Shown here in pieces: positions 35,339-44,628 of a stretch of DNA of 64,000 nucleotides (positions are counted from its first letter, which is position 1; the number at the start of each line of letters is the position of its first letter). The notes beneath the pieces are model-generated. The model was not told the origin of the DNA, ran no database searches, and worked only from the letters and a program-made list of their open reading frames with translations. The position numbers and the translations under genes are program-made. The stretch comes from Synergistaceae bacterium (GTDB taxonomy: Bacteria > Synergistota > Synergistia > Synergistales > Synergistaceae), in contig JAISZL010000032.1 in the NCBI GenBank assembly GCA_031269245.1, positions 1-64,000 of the forward strand. Direction: 5' to 3'.

Positions 35339-36568
35339 ATGGTTTGCCTCATGGAATCTTACAACTTCGAAAGGGCGCTCTCGTCGATGGCCCGCGAGCG
35401 ATTGGAGGTCTCCGAGATAGGGGAGATGATAAGGCTCGTCATAGCGCACGGGGCGATATCGTTCGCGGCCGGCGAGCCGTCGGCGGACCTGGTGCCGTCG
35501 GCGCTGCTAAAGGAAGCGTTCGCGGACGTGTTCGACGACCCATCCCAGCTCGGGTACGTCGGCTCCGTGCTGGGGCACGTCGGATTGCGCGAGTGGATCG
35601 CCGGGTGGATGCGCGGCGATGGGCTGCTCCCGGACTGGGCCGGGGCGCGGGACATAATGATAACGTGCGGCTCGCAGGAGGGCATAAGCCTCGCGGGCGA
35701 GGCGCTGATCGACCCGGGCTCCTACGTGCTGGTCGAGAGCCCCACATACATGGAGGCGCTGCTCTCCTTCAGAAAGCAGGGGGCGGTGTGCGTCGGCGTG
35801 CCCACCGACGAGGACGGTATAGTCGTCAGTGAGCTGGAGGACATCCTGAGGCGAAAGAGAGCGCGCTTCCTCTACACCATCCCGAACTTCCAGAACCCCA
35901 GCGGGAACACCTCGTCCGCGGCGCGGCGGCGCGAGGTCCTAGACGTCCTGCGCGGATACGACGTGCCCGTGATAGAGGACGACCCGTATCACTACCTCAG
36001 CTACGACGGAGGCACCCCGCCGACTTACATCAGTCTCTCCGGCGACGACAAGCGCGTCGTGTACCTCGGCAGCTTCTCCAAGATCGTGGCGCCCGGGATC
36101 CGCTGCGGATGGATGGTTGCCCCCGACTCTCTGATGAGCAGGATATCCGCGCTCCGAGTCAACGCGTGCCTCGACCTGCCATCCGTGCTTCAGCGCGGGC
36201 TGCAAAACCTCATGTCGGCAATCGACGTCAGCGTCCACATCGAGCGCCTGTGCTCCGTCTACCGCCGCAGACGGGACAGCCTCATCGAGGCGCTCGATTC
36301 CAATTTGAGCGGCCTCGGATTCTCGCGCAACCACCCTAGGGGAGGATTCTTCATCTGGGGGAACGTGGAGGGTATCCGAGACATGACGGACTTCGCCCGC
36401 CACGCCGTGGCGAACGAGAAGATAGGCGTGCTCCCCGGGAGCATATTCTTCGCGCCCGGCTCCGGAGACGAGACCAGCATCCGCCTGTCGTTCGCAAAGA
36501 CTGACGAGGCGCAAGCGAAGGAGGGGTCTGCCAGGCTGGCGAGAGCGATCAAAAACTACGGGAAATAG
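35339..36568 (+). CDS. PLP-dependent aminotransferase, class I/II (2-aminoadipate/aromatic type)
   Basis: The product is about 409 residues from the ATG at 35339, which has GAGGCGGAGG directly upstream; an ATG at 35351 is an alternative. It belongs to the aspartate-aminotransferase fold. AAGEPSADLVPSALL lies at the N-terminus, IPNFQNPSGNT before the cofactor site, and SFSKIVAPGIRCGW holds the Schiff-base lysine. The closest functional style is the 2-aminoadipate/multi-substrate group that lacks a GntR domain. It follows gltBD and precedes a transporter and an Etf-oxidase set. Conversion of an amino acid to its 2-oxo acid, with glutamate as amino acceptor product, fits the neighbours. Confidence 0.88.
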   Translation: MVCLMESYNFERALSSMARERLEVSEIGEMIRLVIAHGAISFAAGEPSADLVPSALLKEAFADVFDDPSQLGYVGSVLGHVGLREWIAGWMRGDGLLPDWAGARDIMITCGSQEGISLAGEALIDPGSYVLVESPTYMEALLSFRKQGAVCVGVPTDEDGIVVSELEDILRRKRARFLYTIPNFQNPSGNTSSAARRREVLDVLRGYDVPVIEDDPYHYLSYDGGTPPTYISLSGDDKRVVYLGSFSKIVAPGIRCGWMVAPDSLMSRISALRVNACLDLPSVLQRGLQNLMSAIDVSVHIERLCSVYRRRRDSLIEALDSNLSGLGFSRNHPRGGFFIWGNVEGIRDMTDFARHAVANEKIGVLPGSIFFAPGSGDETSIRLSFAKTDEAQAKEGSARLARAIKNYGK

Positions 36569-36587
36569 CCGAGGCGGATGTATTGTC

Positions 36588-36606
36588 AATGGCCTAAGCG
36601 GCCATT
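36588..36606 (+). terminator. Short hairpin after the aminotransferase gene
   Basis: AATGGCC-TAAGC-GGCCATT is a perfect 7-bp stem 20 bp after the stop, followed by an AT-rich tract with TTTAATTATTTTTATTTT. It is a weak terminator candidate. Confidence 0.45.
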
Positions 36607-36665
36607 TAACCAGCGTTCTTTAATTATTTTTATTTTATTGAGCATATTTAAGAGGAGGATGAGGG

Positions 36666-38024
36666 ATGAATTCGGCAAAAAGAAGCTACACTTCCGCGCA
36701 GATCATGAAATTCGTAATTCCGTCTCTGTTGGGCGCAATCGCCTTCGTGATGCCCATACCTCAAAACAACACGCTCAACACCATACTCGGGATGCTCATC
36801 GACTTCGGCAAGGCGCTTCTGAAGGATTACCTGCCCGCCACCGCCATGACGTTCGTCGTGGCAAGCGCCGTCGTCTCCCTCGTGGCCGTCGCCGCCAAGC
36901 CGAAATTCATAATGGAGAGCGAGTTCATGAGGGACCTCTTCGCGGTGCCACCGTTCTGGCTTCTCTCGCGCGTCCTGGGCGGCGTGTTCTACGTCATGAT
37001 CTTCTACCACCTCGGACCGGAGGTCGTGTGGAACATGGACAACGGGGGAACCCCCGGCATCGTCTTAGCCCCAGCGCTCCTCATAATATTCCTCATACTC
37101 GCCGGTTTCGTCCCGTTGCTGACGGACTACGGGCTGATGGAGTACATTGGAACGTTCGCCCGCCCGATCATGGGACCGCTCTTCAAGCTCCCCGGCAGGG
37201 CGGCGGTGGACTGCATCGCCTCGTGGGTGGGCAGCAGCTCGGTGGCCGTCGTCATAACCACGAAGGTCCACGACCAGGGATATTACACAGACAGGGAGGC
37301 ATCGATAATATCCACGACCTTCTCCGTCATCAGCATAGCCTACATCTACGTGATGGCAGACTTCGTCAAGCTGCCGCACATGTACTTTCAAATCCTCCTG
37401 TCGGTATACGCAGTGACGTTCATCCTGGCTCTGATAATGCCCCGTATATGGCCCCTCTCCTCGATACCGGACACGTACTCCGGCCGGGCAGGGAAGCAGC
37501 GGGTTGGCGACGACGTGCCGCCCGGCAAGACGCTCGGCGAGTGGGCGCTGAAGCTGGCCGTGGACAGAGCCTCGAGCCAGACGCTCAGCACAACCCTCCA
37601 GGGAATCGTTAAGACCCTCATCTCCCTCATAGTGAGCACGATGCCGCTCGTCATATCGTGGGGCACCATAGCGCTCATCATCGCCAACAGCACACCGATC
37701 TTCAAGATCATCGCGACGCCGTTCACATGGCTGCTCGGCCTCATGAGCATCCCAGAGGCGTCGGAGGTCGGCACTGCGTTCATCCTGAGCTACGCTGACC
37801 AGTTCTTAGCGGCGGTCGTCGGCTCGGCGGTCACGACGGACGCCGCGCGCTTCATGTGCGCCGGGATATCGGCGACCGGGCTGATTTACATGACGGAGGT
37901 CGGGGTACTCATTCTGAACTCGTCCATACCCCTGAACTTCGTCAAGCTCACCGTGATCTACATCATACGAGCCGTGCTGACGGTCTTCCTGCTCTCGCCG
38001 TTCGCGTGGTACTTCACGATGTAG
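36666..38024 (+). CDS. YjiH-type Gate-domain membrane transporter
   Basis: The 452-residue protein has about ten hydrophobic segments and the nucleoside-recognition Gate pattern (FARPIMGPLFKLPGRAAVDCIASWVGSSSVAVVIT). It matches the YjiH branch, whose substrates are not established. AGAGGAGG lies before the ATG. Its place between an aminotransferase and an EtfBA-FAD oxidase suggests a carboxylate or amino-acid-derived substrate, but this is only context. Confidence 0.82.
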   Translation: MNSAKRSYTSAQIMKFVIPSLLGAIAFVMPIPQNNTLNTILGMLIDFGKALLKDYLPATAMTFVVASAVVSLVAVAAKPKFIMESEFMRDLFAVPPFWLLSRVLGGVFYVMIFYHLGPEVVWNMDNGGTPGIVLAPALLIIFLILAGFVPLLTDYGLMEYIGTFARPIMGPLFKLPGRAAVDCIASWVGSSSVAVVITTKVHDQGYYTDREASIISTTFSVISIAYIYVMADFVKLPHMYFQILLSVYAVTFILALIMPRIWPLSSIPDTYSGRAGKQRVGDDVPPGKTLGEWALKLAVDRASSQTLSTTLQGIVKTLISLIVSTMPLVISWGTIALIIANSTPIFKIIATPFTWLLGLMSIPEASEVGTAFILSYADQFLAAVVGSAVTTDAARFMCAGISATGLIYMTEVGVLILNSSIPLNFVKLTVIYIIRAVLTVFLLSPFAWYFTM

Positions 38025-38059
38025 CGGATCCAGCCGAGGGAAGCGCGCCGGTCAGCCAA

Positions 38060-38851
38060 ATGAACTTCGCCATACTCATGAAACAGGTGCCGGACACCGA
38101 CGAGGTCAAAATGGACCTCGAACGCGGCGTCATGATCCGGAACGGCGTAGGCGGCGTCGTGAACCCGCTGGACCTGAACGCGCTGGAGGCCGCCATGCGC
38201 ATACGGGAGGAGGGGGACTCCGTGTCGGTCCTGTCGATGGGTCCGCCAAAAGCCGAGGAGTCCCTCCGCGAGTGCCTGGCGCTCGGCGCGGACAGGGCGG
38301 TACTGGCGACAGACGCGGCCTTCGCCGGAGGGGACACCTGGGCCACGTCCAAGGTGCTCGCCGCAATGCTCGAGCACACCGGCCTCCCTGACCTCGTCAT
38401 AGCGGGAGAGAAGGCTACGGACGGCGAGACGGGACAGGTCGGGCCCGAGGTCGCGGCGATGCTCGGGTGGCCGGTCGCCACCCACGTCACGGGGCTGAAG
38501 AGGACGCCGGGCGGAGTCGAGGTAGTATGCGCGCTGGAGGAAGGCATACTGACGCAGCGGCTCGGCACGCCATGCCTCGTCACCGTCCTGAGCTTCGTCA
38601 ATGACCTCCCTCTGCCCACGCTGTCGGGGAAAAAACGAGCGCACTCGCTCGAAGTGGAGACGCTCTCCGCGCGCGACTTGGGCATCGGGGACGGCGCGGC
38701 TGGGCTAGCGGCGTCACCCACCAGGGTCACCAGGATAGAGACGCCCAAAATAGCGCGGCGCGCGGAGAAATTCATGGCGAAGCGCGCGGACGAGCTGGAG
38801 GCCGGTCTGGACAGGGTCATCGAAATCTTAGCCGGCGCGGCGATCTTATAG
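38060..38851 (+). CDS. etfB: Electron transfer flavoprotein, beta subunit
   Basis: The 263-residue product starts MNFAILMKQVPDTDEVKMD, the typical EtfB N-terminus. It continues with GVVNPLDLNALEAAMRI, DLVIAGEKATDGETGQVGPEVAAMLG and a C-terminal part that binds the second nucleotide. It lies 35 bp after the transporter gene and 11 bp before etfA. Etf alpha-beta shuttles electrons between a flavin dehydrogenase and an acceptor. In this gene order, before EtfA and an FAD-linked oxidase, it resembles the lactate dehydrogenase-Etf (LctBCD) arrangement known for electron bifurcation in acetogens. Confidence 0.92.
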   Translation: MNFAILMKQVPDTDEVKMDLERGVMIRNGVGGVVNPLDLNALEAAMRIREEGDSVSVLSMGPPKAEESLRECLALGADRAVLATDAAFAGGDTWATSKVLAAMLEHTGLPDLVIAGEKATDGETGQVGPEVAAMLGWPVATHVTGLKRTPGGVEVVCALEEGILTQRLGTPCLVTVLSFVNDLPLPTLSGKKRAHSLEVETLSARDLGIGDGAAGLAASPTRVTRIETPKIARRAEKFMAKRADELEAGLDRVIEILAGAAIL

Positions 38852-38862
38852 GGGGGAAGCGC

Positions 38863-39927
38863 TTGCGGCGAGCCGAACGGGAAGAACGACGCGAAAATCA
38901 TGGGGCCCGGGGCGAGGTATGGGTGCTGGGAGAGGTCAAGTGCTCCGGCGCAGTGAGCGAAGCCACGCGCGAACTTTCGGCCAAAGCCCGATCCCTGGCT
39001 GACGCGCTTGTGGCGTCAACAGGCGGGCGCCGCAGAGTGAGCGCGATAATGATGCTGGACGACGCGGCCGCGCCGGAAGCGGAGCTGGAACAAATCGGGC
39101 AGTACGGCGCGGACGAGGTGATGGTGGTGCGCGGCGCGGGGCTGCCGTTCGACAGGGCCAAGTGCGCCAAAATTCTGGCGCTGCTAACGAAAAAAAATCG
39201 CCCGCAAATCCTGCTGGCGCCAGCTACGGCGTTTGGCCGCTCTGTCATGCCCTACGCGGCGGCGCTGCTCGAAACGGGCCTGACCGCGGACTGCACGGGT
39301 CTGGAGATCGAGGAGGGCACAGGTCTGCTGCTCCAGACGAGGCCGGCTATAGGGGGCAACGTAATGGCCACCATCAAGACTCCGAACCACAGGCCCCAGA
39401 TGGCGACTGTCAGGCCCAGGACCTTCAGGACCCCGGCGCCGATTCCCGGAGGGGCAGCCAAAATCGTCGAGCCGGAGCTGCCCGACGTGGAGGACAGCGC
39501 GGCCGCGTCGTCCTTCGAGCCGTTCAAGGCCGCTCGCGGCGCTCTCCAAGACGATGACGCTATCGTATCCGGCGGAAAGGGTCTGCGGCGCCCCGAGGGG
39601 TTCGATCTGATATCGAGGCTCGCGGACGCAATAGGCGGCGGAGTGGGCGCGTCGCGCCCTGTCGCCGAGATGAGGTGGATCGGCTATCAGCACCAGGTGG
39701 GGTTGTCGGGCCAGACGGTGTCGCCGAAGGTGTACATCGCGGCCGGCATCTCCGGCTCCGCGCAGCATCTGGCGGGTATGGGAACGTCCGGCAAGATAAT
39801 CTCTATCAACCGCGACCCGGAAGCGCCGATCTTCAACGCCTCGGACGTGGCACTCTGCGGCGACCTATACGAAATCATCCCCCTGCTGATCGAGAGGATA
39901 GAGCGCGGAAGGACGGGCTCGCGATGA
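38863..39927 (+). CDS. etfA: Electron transfer flavoprotein, alpha subunit
   Basis: The 354-residue product starts at TTG behind GGGGGGAAG. The C-terminal FAD domain is diagnostic (SPKVYIAAGISGSAQHLAGMGTSGKIISINRDPEAPIF). The N-terminus is basic and carries no CxxC ferredoxin motif, unlike several EtfA subunits of bifurcating complexes that have an added Fe-S domain. Its stop overlaps the oxidase start as ATGA, so EtfA and the oxidase are translationally coupled and probably form a complex. Confidence 0.92.
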   Translation: MRRAEREERRENHGARGEVWVLGEVKCSGAVSEATRELSAKARSLADALVASTGGRRRVSAIMMLDDAAAPEAELEQIGQYGADEVMVVRGAGLPFDRAKCAKILALLTKKNRPQILLAPATAFGRSVMPYAAALLETGLTADCTGLEIEEGTGLLLQTRPAIGGNVMATIKTPNHRPQMATVRPRTFRTPAPIPGGAAKIVEPELPDVEDSAAASSFEPFKAARGALQDDDAIVSGGKGLRRPEGFDLISRLADAIGGGVGASRPVAEMRWIGYQHQVGLSGQTVSPKVYIAAGISGSAQHLAGMGTSGKIISINRDPEAPIFNASDVALCGDLYEIIPLLIERIERGRTGSR

Positions 39928-41360
39928 GCGGCGGCGGCAGACCCGCCTACTCCCCCGTCACCGAGGGGGTTTTGAGCGACCTCGCGGACATTCTGGGCAC
40001 ATACGGCGTCTCCGCCGACCGGGAAAAGCGCGCTGCGTACTCGCTCGACGAGACGCTGCCTCGCTTCGAGGGCGAGTACAGGGCCGACGCGGTCTGTTTC
40101 CCGGAGAGCGCGGAGCAGGTCTCGCGCGTCATGAAATACGCCAACGACAACAGAATCCCCGTCACCCCGCGCGGCGCCGGGACGGGCCTGTCGGGCGGGG
40201 CAATACCCCTGTACGGCGGGATAGTGCTCTCAATGGAGCGCATGAATGGCATTCTCGAGATAGACGCGGCAAACAGGACGCTCACCGCCGAGCCCGGCGT
40301 CGTGACCTCCGAGATAACGAAGCTCGCCCGCGAAAGGGGGCTGCTCTACGCGGGCGACCCGTGCAGCGGCGACATATCTTTCATAGGGGGTAACGTGGCG
40401 GAGAACGCGGGGGGCAACAAGGTCATCAAGTACGGGGCCACCGGCGCGCACGTCCTGGGCCTGGAGGTGGTGCTGCCCGACGGCAGGATGGTCGAGCTCG
40501 GCGGCAAGAGGCGCAAGGACGTGACGGGCTATGATTTGATACACCTCATAGTCGGCTCCGAGGGCACACTAGCCGTCGTCACCAAGGTAACGCTCAACCT
40601 GCTGCCGCTCCCAAAGCGCGTCACGGACCTGCTCGTCCCGATGCCGACGATCGAGTCCGCGATGAACCTCGTGTCGCTCATCACGACGCGGGGCGGCGTC
40701 ATACCGGCGTCGATCGAGTTCATGGACAGAAGGTCGATTCAAAATGTCGAGGAGTACACGGGCATGTGTATCCCTCACAGCGACGCCGGCACCCAGCTGA
40801 TCATCCAGCTTGACGGAATGGATCGCGGGCAGCTGTGGAACGACGTGGAGCGTGTGGGCGACATCTGCGCGGGTGGGGGCGCGCTCGAGGTATTCGTCGC
40901 GGAGGACAGGAACGCCCGCGACAGGGTGTGGAGAATACGGCGCCTCGTCGCCGAGGAGGAGTGGACGGGCTCCATGCCGTTGCTCTCCAAGGAGGACATA
41001 GTCGTCCCGATGGGCGGGATAAGCGCGTTTTTCGAACTGCTGCCGGCGATCTCGCAAAAACATCAAGCGACATACAACGCCTATGGGCACATAGGAGACG
41101 GCAACATACACATCACCCTCTTCCCCGAGTCCGCGGACGCCGTAGAGGAGGACACCGCCAAGTCCGCCGACTCGCTGCGGCGGGACCTCTACGCCGCGGT
41201 CAGAGAGCTGGGCGGGACCCTCTCGGGCGAACACGGGGTGGGTTTGAAGAAGAAGTACACGGATATCTTCCTCAGCCGCGCGCACATCGATCTGATCAAG
41301 AGCGTCAAAGCGGCATTTGACCCCAATGACATCCTGAACCCGGGGAAGATAGTCATGTAG
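39924..41360 (+). CDS. FAD-linked oxidase (GlcD/LctD-type 2-hydroxyacid dehydrogenase)
   Basis: The 478-residue product is of the vanillyl-alcohol-oxidase/GlcD fold. The FAD-binding PP-loop is PVTPRGAGTGLSGGAIP (about 75-92), followed by DISFIGGNVAENAGG and YDLIHLIVGSEGTLAVVT. The C-terminal cap has YNAYGHIGDGNIHITLFP and SGEHGVGLKKK, whose histidines line the active site and metal position in this family. The start ATG overlaps the etfA stop. By gene order it should oxidise a 2-hydroxyacid such as lactate or 2-hydroxyglutarate and pass electrons to the adjacent Etf. The exact hydroxyacid is unknown. Confidence 0.9.
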   Translation: MSGGGRPAYSPVTEGVLSDLADILGTYGVSADREKRAAYSLDETLPRFEGEYRADAVCFPESAEQVSRVMKYANDNRIPVTPRGAGTGLSGGAIPLYGGIVLSMERMNGILEIDAANRTLTAEPGVVTSEITKLARERGLLYAGDPCSGDISFIGGNVAENAGGNKVIKYGATGAHVLGLEVVLPDGRMVELGGKRRKDVTGYDLIHLIVGSEGTLAVVTKVTLNLLPLPKRVTDLLVPMPTIESAMNLVSLITTRGGVIPASIEFMDRRSIQNVEEYTGMCIPHSDAGTQLIIQLDGMDRGQLWNDVERVGDICAGGGALEVFVAEDRNARDRVWRIRRLVAEEEWTGSMPLLSKEDIVVPMGGISAFFELLPAISQKHQATYNAYGHIGDGNIHITLFPESADAVEEDTAKSADSLRRDLYAAVRELGGTLSGEHGVGLKKKYTDIFLSRAHIDLIKSVKAAFDPNDILNPGKIVM

Positions 41361-41383
41361 CGGAACACCGGCGACGAATGCTC

Positions 41384-41460
41384 AAAAACGAGCTTCTATC
41401 GCCATAAAGCGCCAGTTGGACTTGAATATTTACCCCAGGCATTTGATTTCAAATTGGTAT
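41384..41460 (+). repeat. Degenerate copy of the dispersed TIR repeat (copy B)
   Basis: The right terminus CAGGCATTTGATTTCAAATTG then GTAT (41436-41460) is nearly identical to the other copies. The left part is heavily diverged, with only traces such as CTCAAAAACGAGC. Confidence 0.5.
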
Positions 41461-41500
41461 GCGAGTACGGCGATGAATCGATCGGGTTTCAGGATCGAGA

Positions 41501-41812
41501 CTATAATTTCCTTGGACAGCTGTCACAAAAAACGATCTCACTTTTATCCGAGTCGCACGCGCGCTTCTTTTTTTCGCGCGAGAACGCCTGGCAGAGATAT
41601 TTCACGTCGGCGTCATCGTCAAGGAAACCGGCCTCCACCAGCCCATCCAATATGCTCTGAAAGCTGTAGCCCCTCAAGCGGAGCTTGCAAATGTCATCAA
41701 AACCCATCTTCACGACGTATGAGTAAGAGTGCCGGCCCTTTCTCCTGGGCGGCTTCGTCGCGAGAGACTCCAAGACGCTATGCAGGGAATCCGCTACGCT
41801 GCCCATCTTCAT
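41501..41812 (-). CDS. Small protein of unknown function, TraK/HTH-like
   Basis: The ATG at 41812 is preceded by GGAGG nine bases upstream, giving 103 residues; a longer frame from 41881 has no ribosome site. The segment FDDICKLRLRGYSFQSILDGLVEAGFLDDDADVKYLCQAFSREKKKR is patterned like the small plasmid-borne HTH proteins (TraK/KfrA style: G-Y-S-x-x-x-I-x-x-x-L). It borders an AT-rich island and a degenerate mobile repeat. A foreign origin is likely; the function is not known. Confidence 0.55.
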   Translation of the reverse strand: MKMGSVADSLHSVLESLATKPPRRKGRHSYSYVVKMGFDDICKLRLRGYSFQSILDGLVEAGFLDDDADVKYLCQAFSREKKKRACDSDKSEIVFCDSCPRKL

Positions 41813-41881
41813 GAACTCCACCTCCGCATAAATTAATGAACTCTTATAGGCCAGAAGCGTTACTGATTTTTCGTGTAACAT

Positions 41882-42394
41882 TATAATGGCTTAAAGCATT
41901 ATGCGCAAACGGTTTTTTTCGTTTTTTTTAGCTTATATTCATCATATTAACAGAAGTATTTTAAGAAATATTCATTAAAATATCTTACTAATAAATAGCT
42001 AAAATTATTATAAAGAATATGAATTTAATATGCTTTTAGTTTTCATCTTTTAAAAAATCTATACATATATTCAAGGTATTCTCAGGGTTTTACTACAATA
42101 TTTTGATACTAAACAGCTATAGAAGATATAGTTGCCTGATATTACTGTAAAAAACTGTAAAGTGCCTATAGAGTGAGCTCCTAGGCTAAATCATGAGCCT
42201 GGGAGAACATTGCATAAAACCTATTAGCCTAATCTAATATAGTTCTGAAGTCGCATCAAACAAGATAAAGAAAGCCCTACGATAATATTGCTTCAATATA
42301 AAACATACTCTGCATTAAATTAAGTATATTCACAAACAATTAATGCAATTCATGGGCGATTTGAAATTTGATAGAAAGGCGTATGAATACAGTC
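41882..42394. other. AT-rich intergenic island without recognisable genes
   Basis: About 500 bp of strongly AT-rich sequence lies between a small unknown gene and the Sua5 gene, in sharp contrast to the GC-rich surroundings. No reading frame has a ribosome site and family resemblance. It contains a 10-bp hairpin (42178-42187 with 42196-42205, one G-U pair, loop AAATCATG) and several short direct repeats around CTGTAAAAAACTGTAAAG. It may be a decayed insertion, an attachment site or a nucleoid-protein-bound silencer. Confidence 0.7.
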
Positions 42395-43375
42395 TTACCG
42401 CGCGTCGTCCGCGGCGGAGGCGCGCGTCAGGCGATTGCGTATCGCCTCGCCCAGGCCCGCGGCGCCGGGCAGGTCCGCTATGATGAGCTCAGCTCCGCAC
42501 GTCTCGAGCTCGCGCATGACGGCGAACAGGTTTCGCCCGTACTCGTCCAGCGAGTCGAACCTCACGCTGCGGACCGAGCCGTCGGGCGGAATCCGCAAGC
42601 CCATGTAGCACCACTTGACGCCCCCCTCCGCGCGAAACACATCCGTGCCGTCCCCGTCCCACAGAAAGAGGGGTATCGACGGGGCGTAATGCCTGTGCCT
42701 CGTGCCGGGCGATCTGTGTTTTATCTCCCGCTCGCCGCTCTCCTCCACGTCGACTATCTGTTCTAACATCTCGCGGGTCACGCCGCCAGGACGAAGGATC
42801 GTCACGGTGCCCTCAGTCGCGTCTATCACAGTCGACTCGATGCCTATGGCAGCGTGTCCGCCGTCGATTATCATGTCAACCGAGTCCCCGATGTCGTCAC
42901 ATACCGCCTGGGCGGTCGTAGGGCTGGGGCGCCCGCTCTTGTTGGCGGAGGGAGCCGCTATGGGGACGCCCGCCTCGCGTATCAGCTCCAGTGCCGTCCA
43001 GTTCATCGGCGCGCGCATGGCGACGGTGTCGAGGTTCGCCCTCGTGACGGCGGGCACGGCGCCGAGGGAGTACAGGACGATCGTCAGCGGCCCTGGCCAG
43101 AAGTGACGCATCAGCAGCTCCGCCGCGCTGTTTATCTCCGCGTAGCGGGCGGCCTCCCTCATACCGGGCACGTGCAGGATCAGAGGGTTGTCGGAGGGGC
43201 GCCCCTTGGCGCGGTAAATTTTTTCGACCGCCTCCGGGTCGAGCGCGTTCGCCCCGAGCCCGTAGACCGTCTCCGTCGGGAACGACACCAGGCCCCCGCT
43301 CCTCAATATCCCCGCCGCGCGCGCTATCACCTCGCGAGTCGGGAGGGAAATTTTTTCAGCGTAATTTCTGGACAT
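42395..43375 (-). CDS. tsaC: L-threonylcarbamoyladenylate synthase (Sua5/YwlC type)
   Basis: The 326-residue product has the YrdC domain at about 10-205 (GGLVSFPTETVYGLGANALDPEAVEKIYRAKGRPSDNPLILHV) and an added C-terminal Sua5 domain. It is thus the long form that makes threonylcarbamoyl-AMP for the t6A modification of ANN-decoding tRNAs. ATG at 43375 is preferred over TTG at 43381, because GGGAG lies nine bases before the ATG but too close to the TTG. That GGGAG is formed by the last codons of tgt, so the two are coupled. Confidence 0.92.
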   Translation of the reverse strand: MSRNYAEKISLPTREVIARAAGILRSGGLVSFPTETVYGLGANALDPEAVEKIYRAKGRPSDNPLILHVPGMREAARYAEINSAAELLMRHFWPGPLTIVLYSLGAVPAVTRANLDTVAMRAPMNWTALELIREAGVPIAAPSANKSGRPSPTTAQAVCDDIGDSVDMIIDGGHAAIGIESTVIDATEGTVTILRPGGVTREMLEQIVDVEESGEREIKHRSPGTRHRHYAPSIPLFLWDGDGTDVFRAEGGVKWCYMGLRIPPDGSVRSVRFDSLDEYGRNLFAVMRELETCGAELIIADLPGAAGLGEAIRNRLTRASAADDAR

Positions 43376-43381
43376 GGACAA

Positions 43382-44512
43382 TCACTCCCGCGCGGCTCCA
43401 ACGCCGAGCGAGCCCAGGACGCCATCCCTGAACTCGGGGTACGAGCCGTCTATTATCGCCCTCCGCGCGTCCTTCATCAGGTTCACGAGGAAGTGCAAAT
43501 TATGCCAGCTGCACAGGCGCGCCGAAAGTATCTCGCCGGCCCTGTAGAGGTGTCTCACGTAAGCCCTCGTGAAGTTGCGGCACACGTAACAGCCGCAGTT
43601 CTCGTCAATGGGGGAAAAATCCCTCTCGTAGGCGGCGTTTTTTATGTTTATCCTGCCCCGTCGAGTGAGGAGGCTGCCGTTGCGCCCGTTGCGGGTCGGC
43701 AGTACGCAGTCGAACATGTCCATCCCCCGCGCCACGCCCTCGACCAGGTTCTCCGGCATACCCACCCCCATGAGGTACCTCGGCTTGGAGACGGGCAGCT
43801 CGTCCCTCAGCGTGTCGAGCGCCGCGTACATCTCATCGTGCGTCTCGCCCACCGACAGGCCGCCTATCGCGTAACCGTCGAACCCGATCTCGACCAGGCG
43901 GCGCGCGCAGAGCCTCCTATGATCGCCGAAGAGCGCTCCCTGCACGATGCCGAACAGCGCCTGCCCCCGCACGCCGCGCGACGAAAAGTAATCCCTGCAC
44001 CTGCGCGCCCACTTGAGGGTTCGTGCCACCGCCGACCGGGAGGCCTCCTCGGTCGCCGGCAGTTTGACGCACTCGTCGAAGCACATCGCTATGTCGCTCC
44101 CGAGGGACCTCTGGACGCCCATCGACAGCTCCGGCGTCATGAAGTGCCTGCTGCCGTCTATGTGCGACCGGAACTCCACGCCGTCGTCGGAGATGCTCCT
44201 GAGCGACGCCAAGGAGAAGACCTGAAACCCGCCGCTGTCAGTGAGTATCGGCCCGTTCCAACCCATGAACCTATGAAGGCCGCCAGCCTCCTCTATAAGA
44301 TCCGCCCCCGGCCTCAAGTACAGATGATAGGTGTTGCCCAATATCACCCGCGCGCCCAGTCCCTCCAACTCCGGCGGCGACATCGCCTTCACCGTCGCCT
44401 GAGTGCCAACCGGCATGAATAGAGGTGTCTCGAACACGCCGTGAGGGGTCGCGAACTCCCCCGCGCGAGCACCGCTCTTGGGGCACTCCGCGATTACCTT
44501 GAACTCGAACAT
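43382..44512 (-). CDS. tgt: tRNA-guanine(34) transglycosylase (queuine/preQ1 insertion)
   Basis: The 376-residue product has the family landmarks: MFEFKVIAECPKSGARAG at the start, TDSGGFQVFSL with the nucleophile region, the second aspartate in GMDMFDCVLPTRNGRNG, and the zinc site C-x-C-x2-C near CGCYVC with the His in SWHNLH. It exchanges G34 for preQ1 in GUN tRNAs. The ATG at 44512 fits the conserved N-terminus; the longer open frame upstream is not used. First gene of a two-gene minus-strand unit with the Sua5 gene. Confidence 0.95.
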   Translation of the reverse strand: MFEFKVIAECPKSGARAGEFATPHGVFETPLFMPVGTQATVKAMSPPELEGLGARVILGNTYHLYLRPGADLIEEAGGLHRFMGWNGPILTDSGGFQVFSLASLRSISDDGVEFRSHIDGSRHFMTPELSMGVQRSLGSDIAMCFDECVKLPATEEASRSAVARTLKWARRCRDYFSSRGVRGQALFGIVQGALFGDHRRLCARRLVEIGFDGYAIGGLSVGETHDEMYAALDTLRDELPVSKPRYLMGVGMPENLVEGVARGMDMFDCVLPTRNGRNGSLLTRRGRINIKNAAYERDFSPIDENCGCYVCRNFTRAYVRHLYRAGEILSARLCSWHNLHFLVNLMKDARRAIIDGSYPEFRDGVLGSLGVGAARE

Positions 44513-44628
44513 CCTCAGCCCACCCGCAAAAATACGTGAATATCCGACTGACGGCGCTCCCATGACCTGCGGCGCGCCCGAGCCGTTCGGACAATTATAC
44601 CAATGATATGCGCGCGAAAGCTGGTAAA

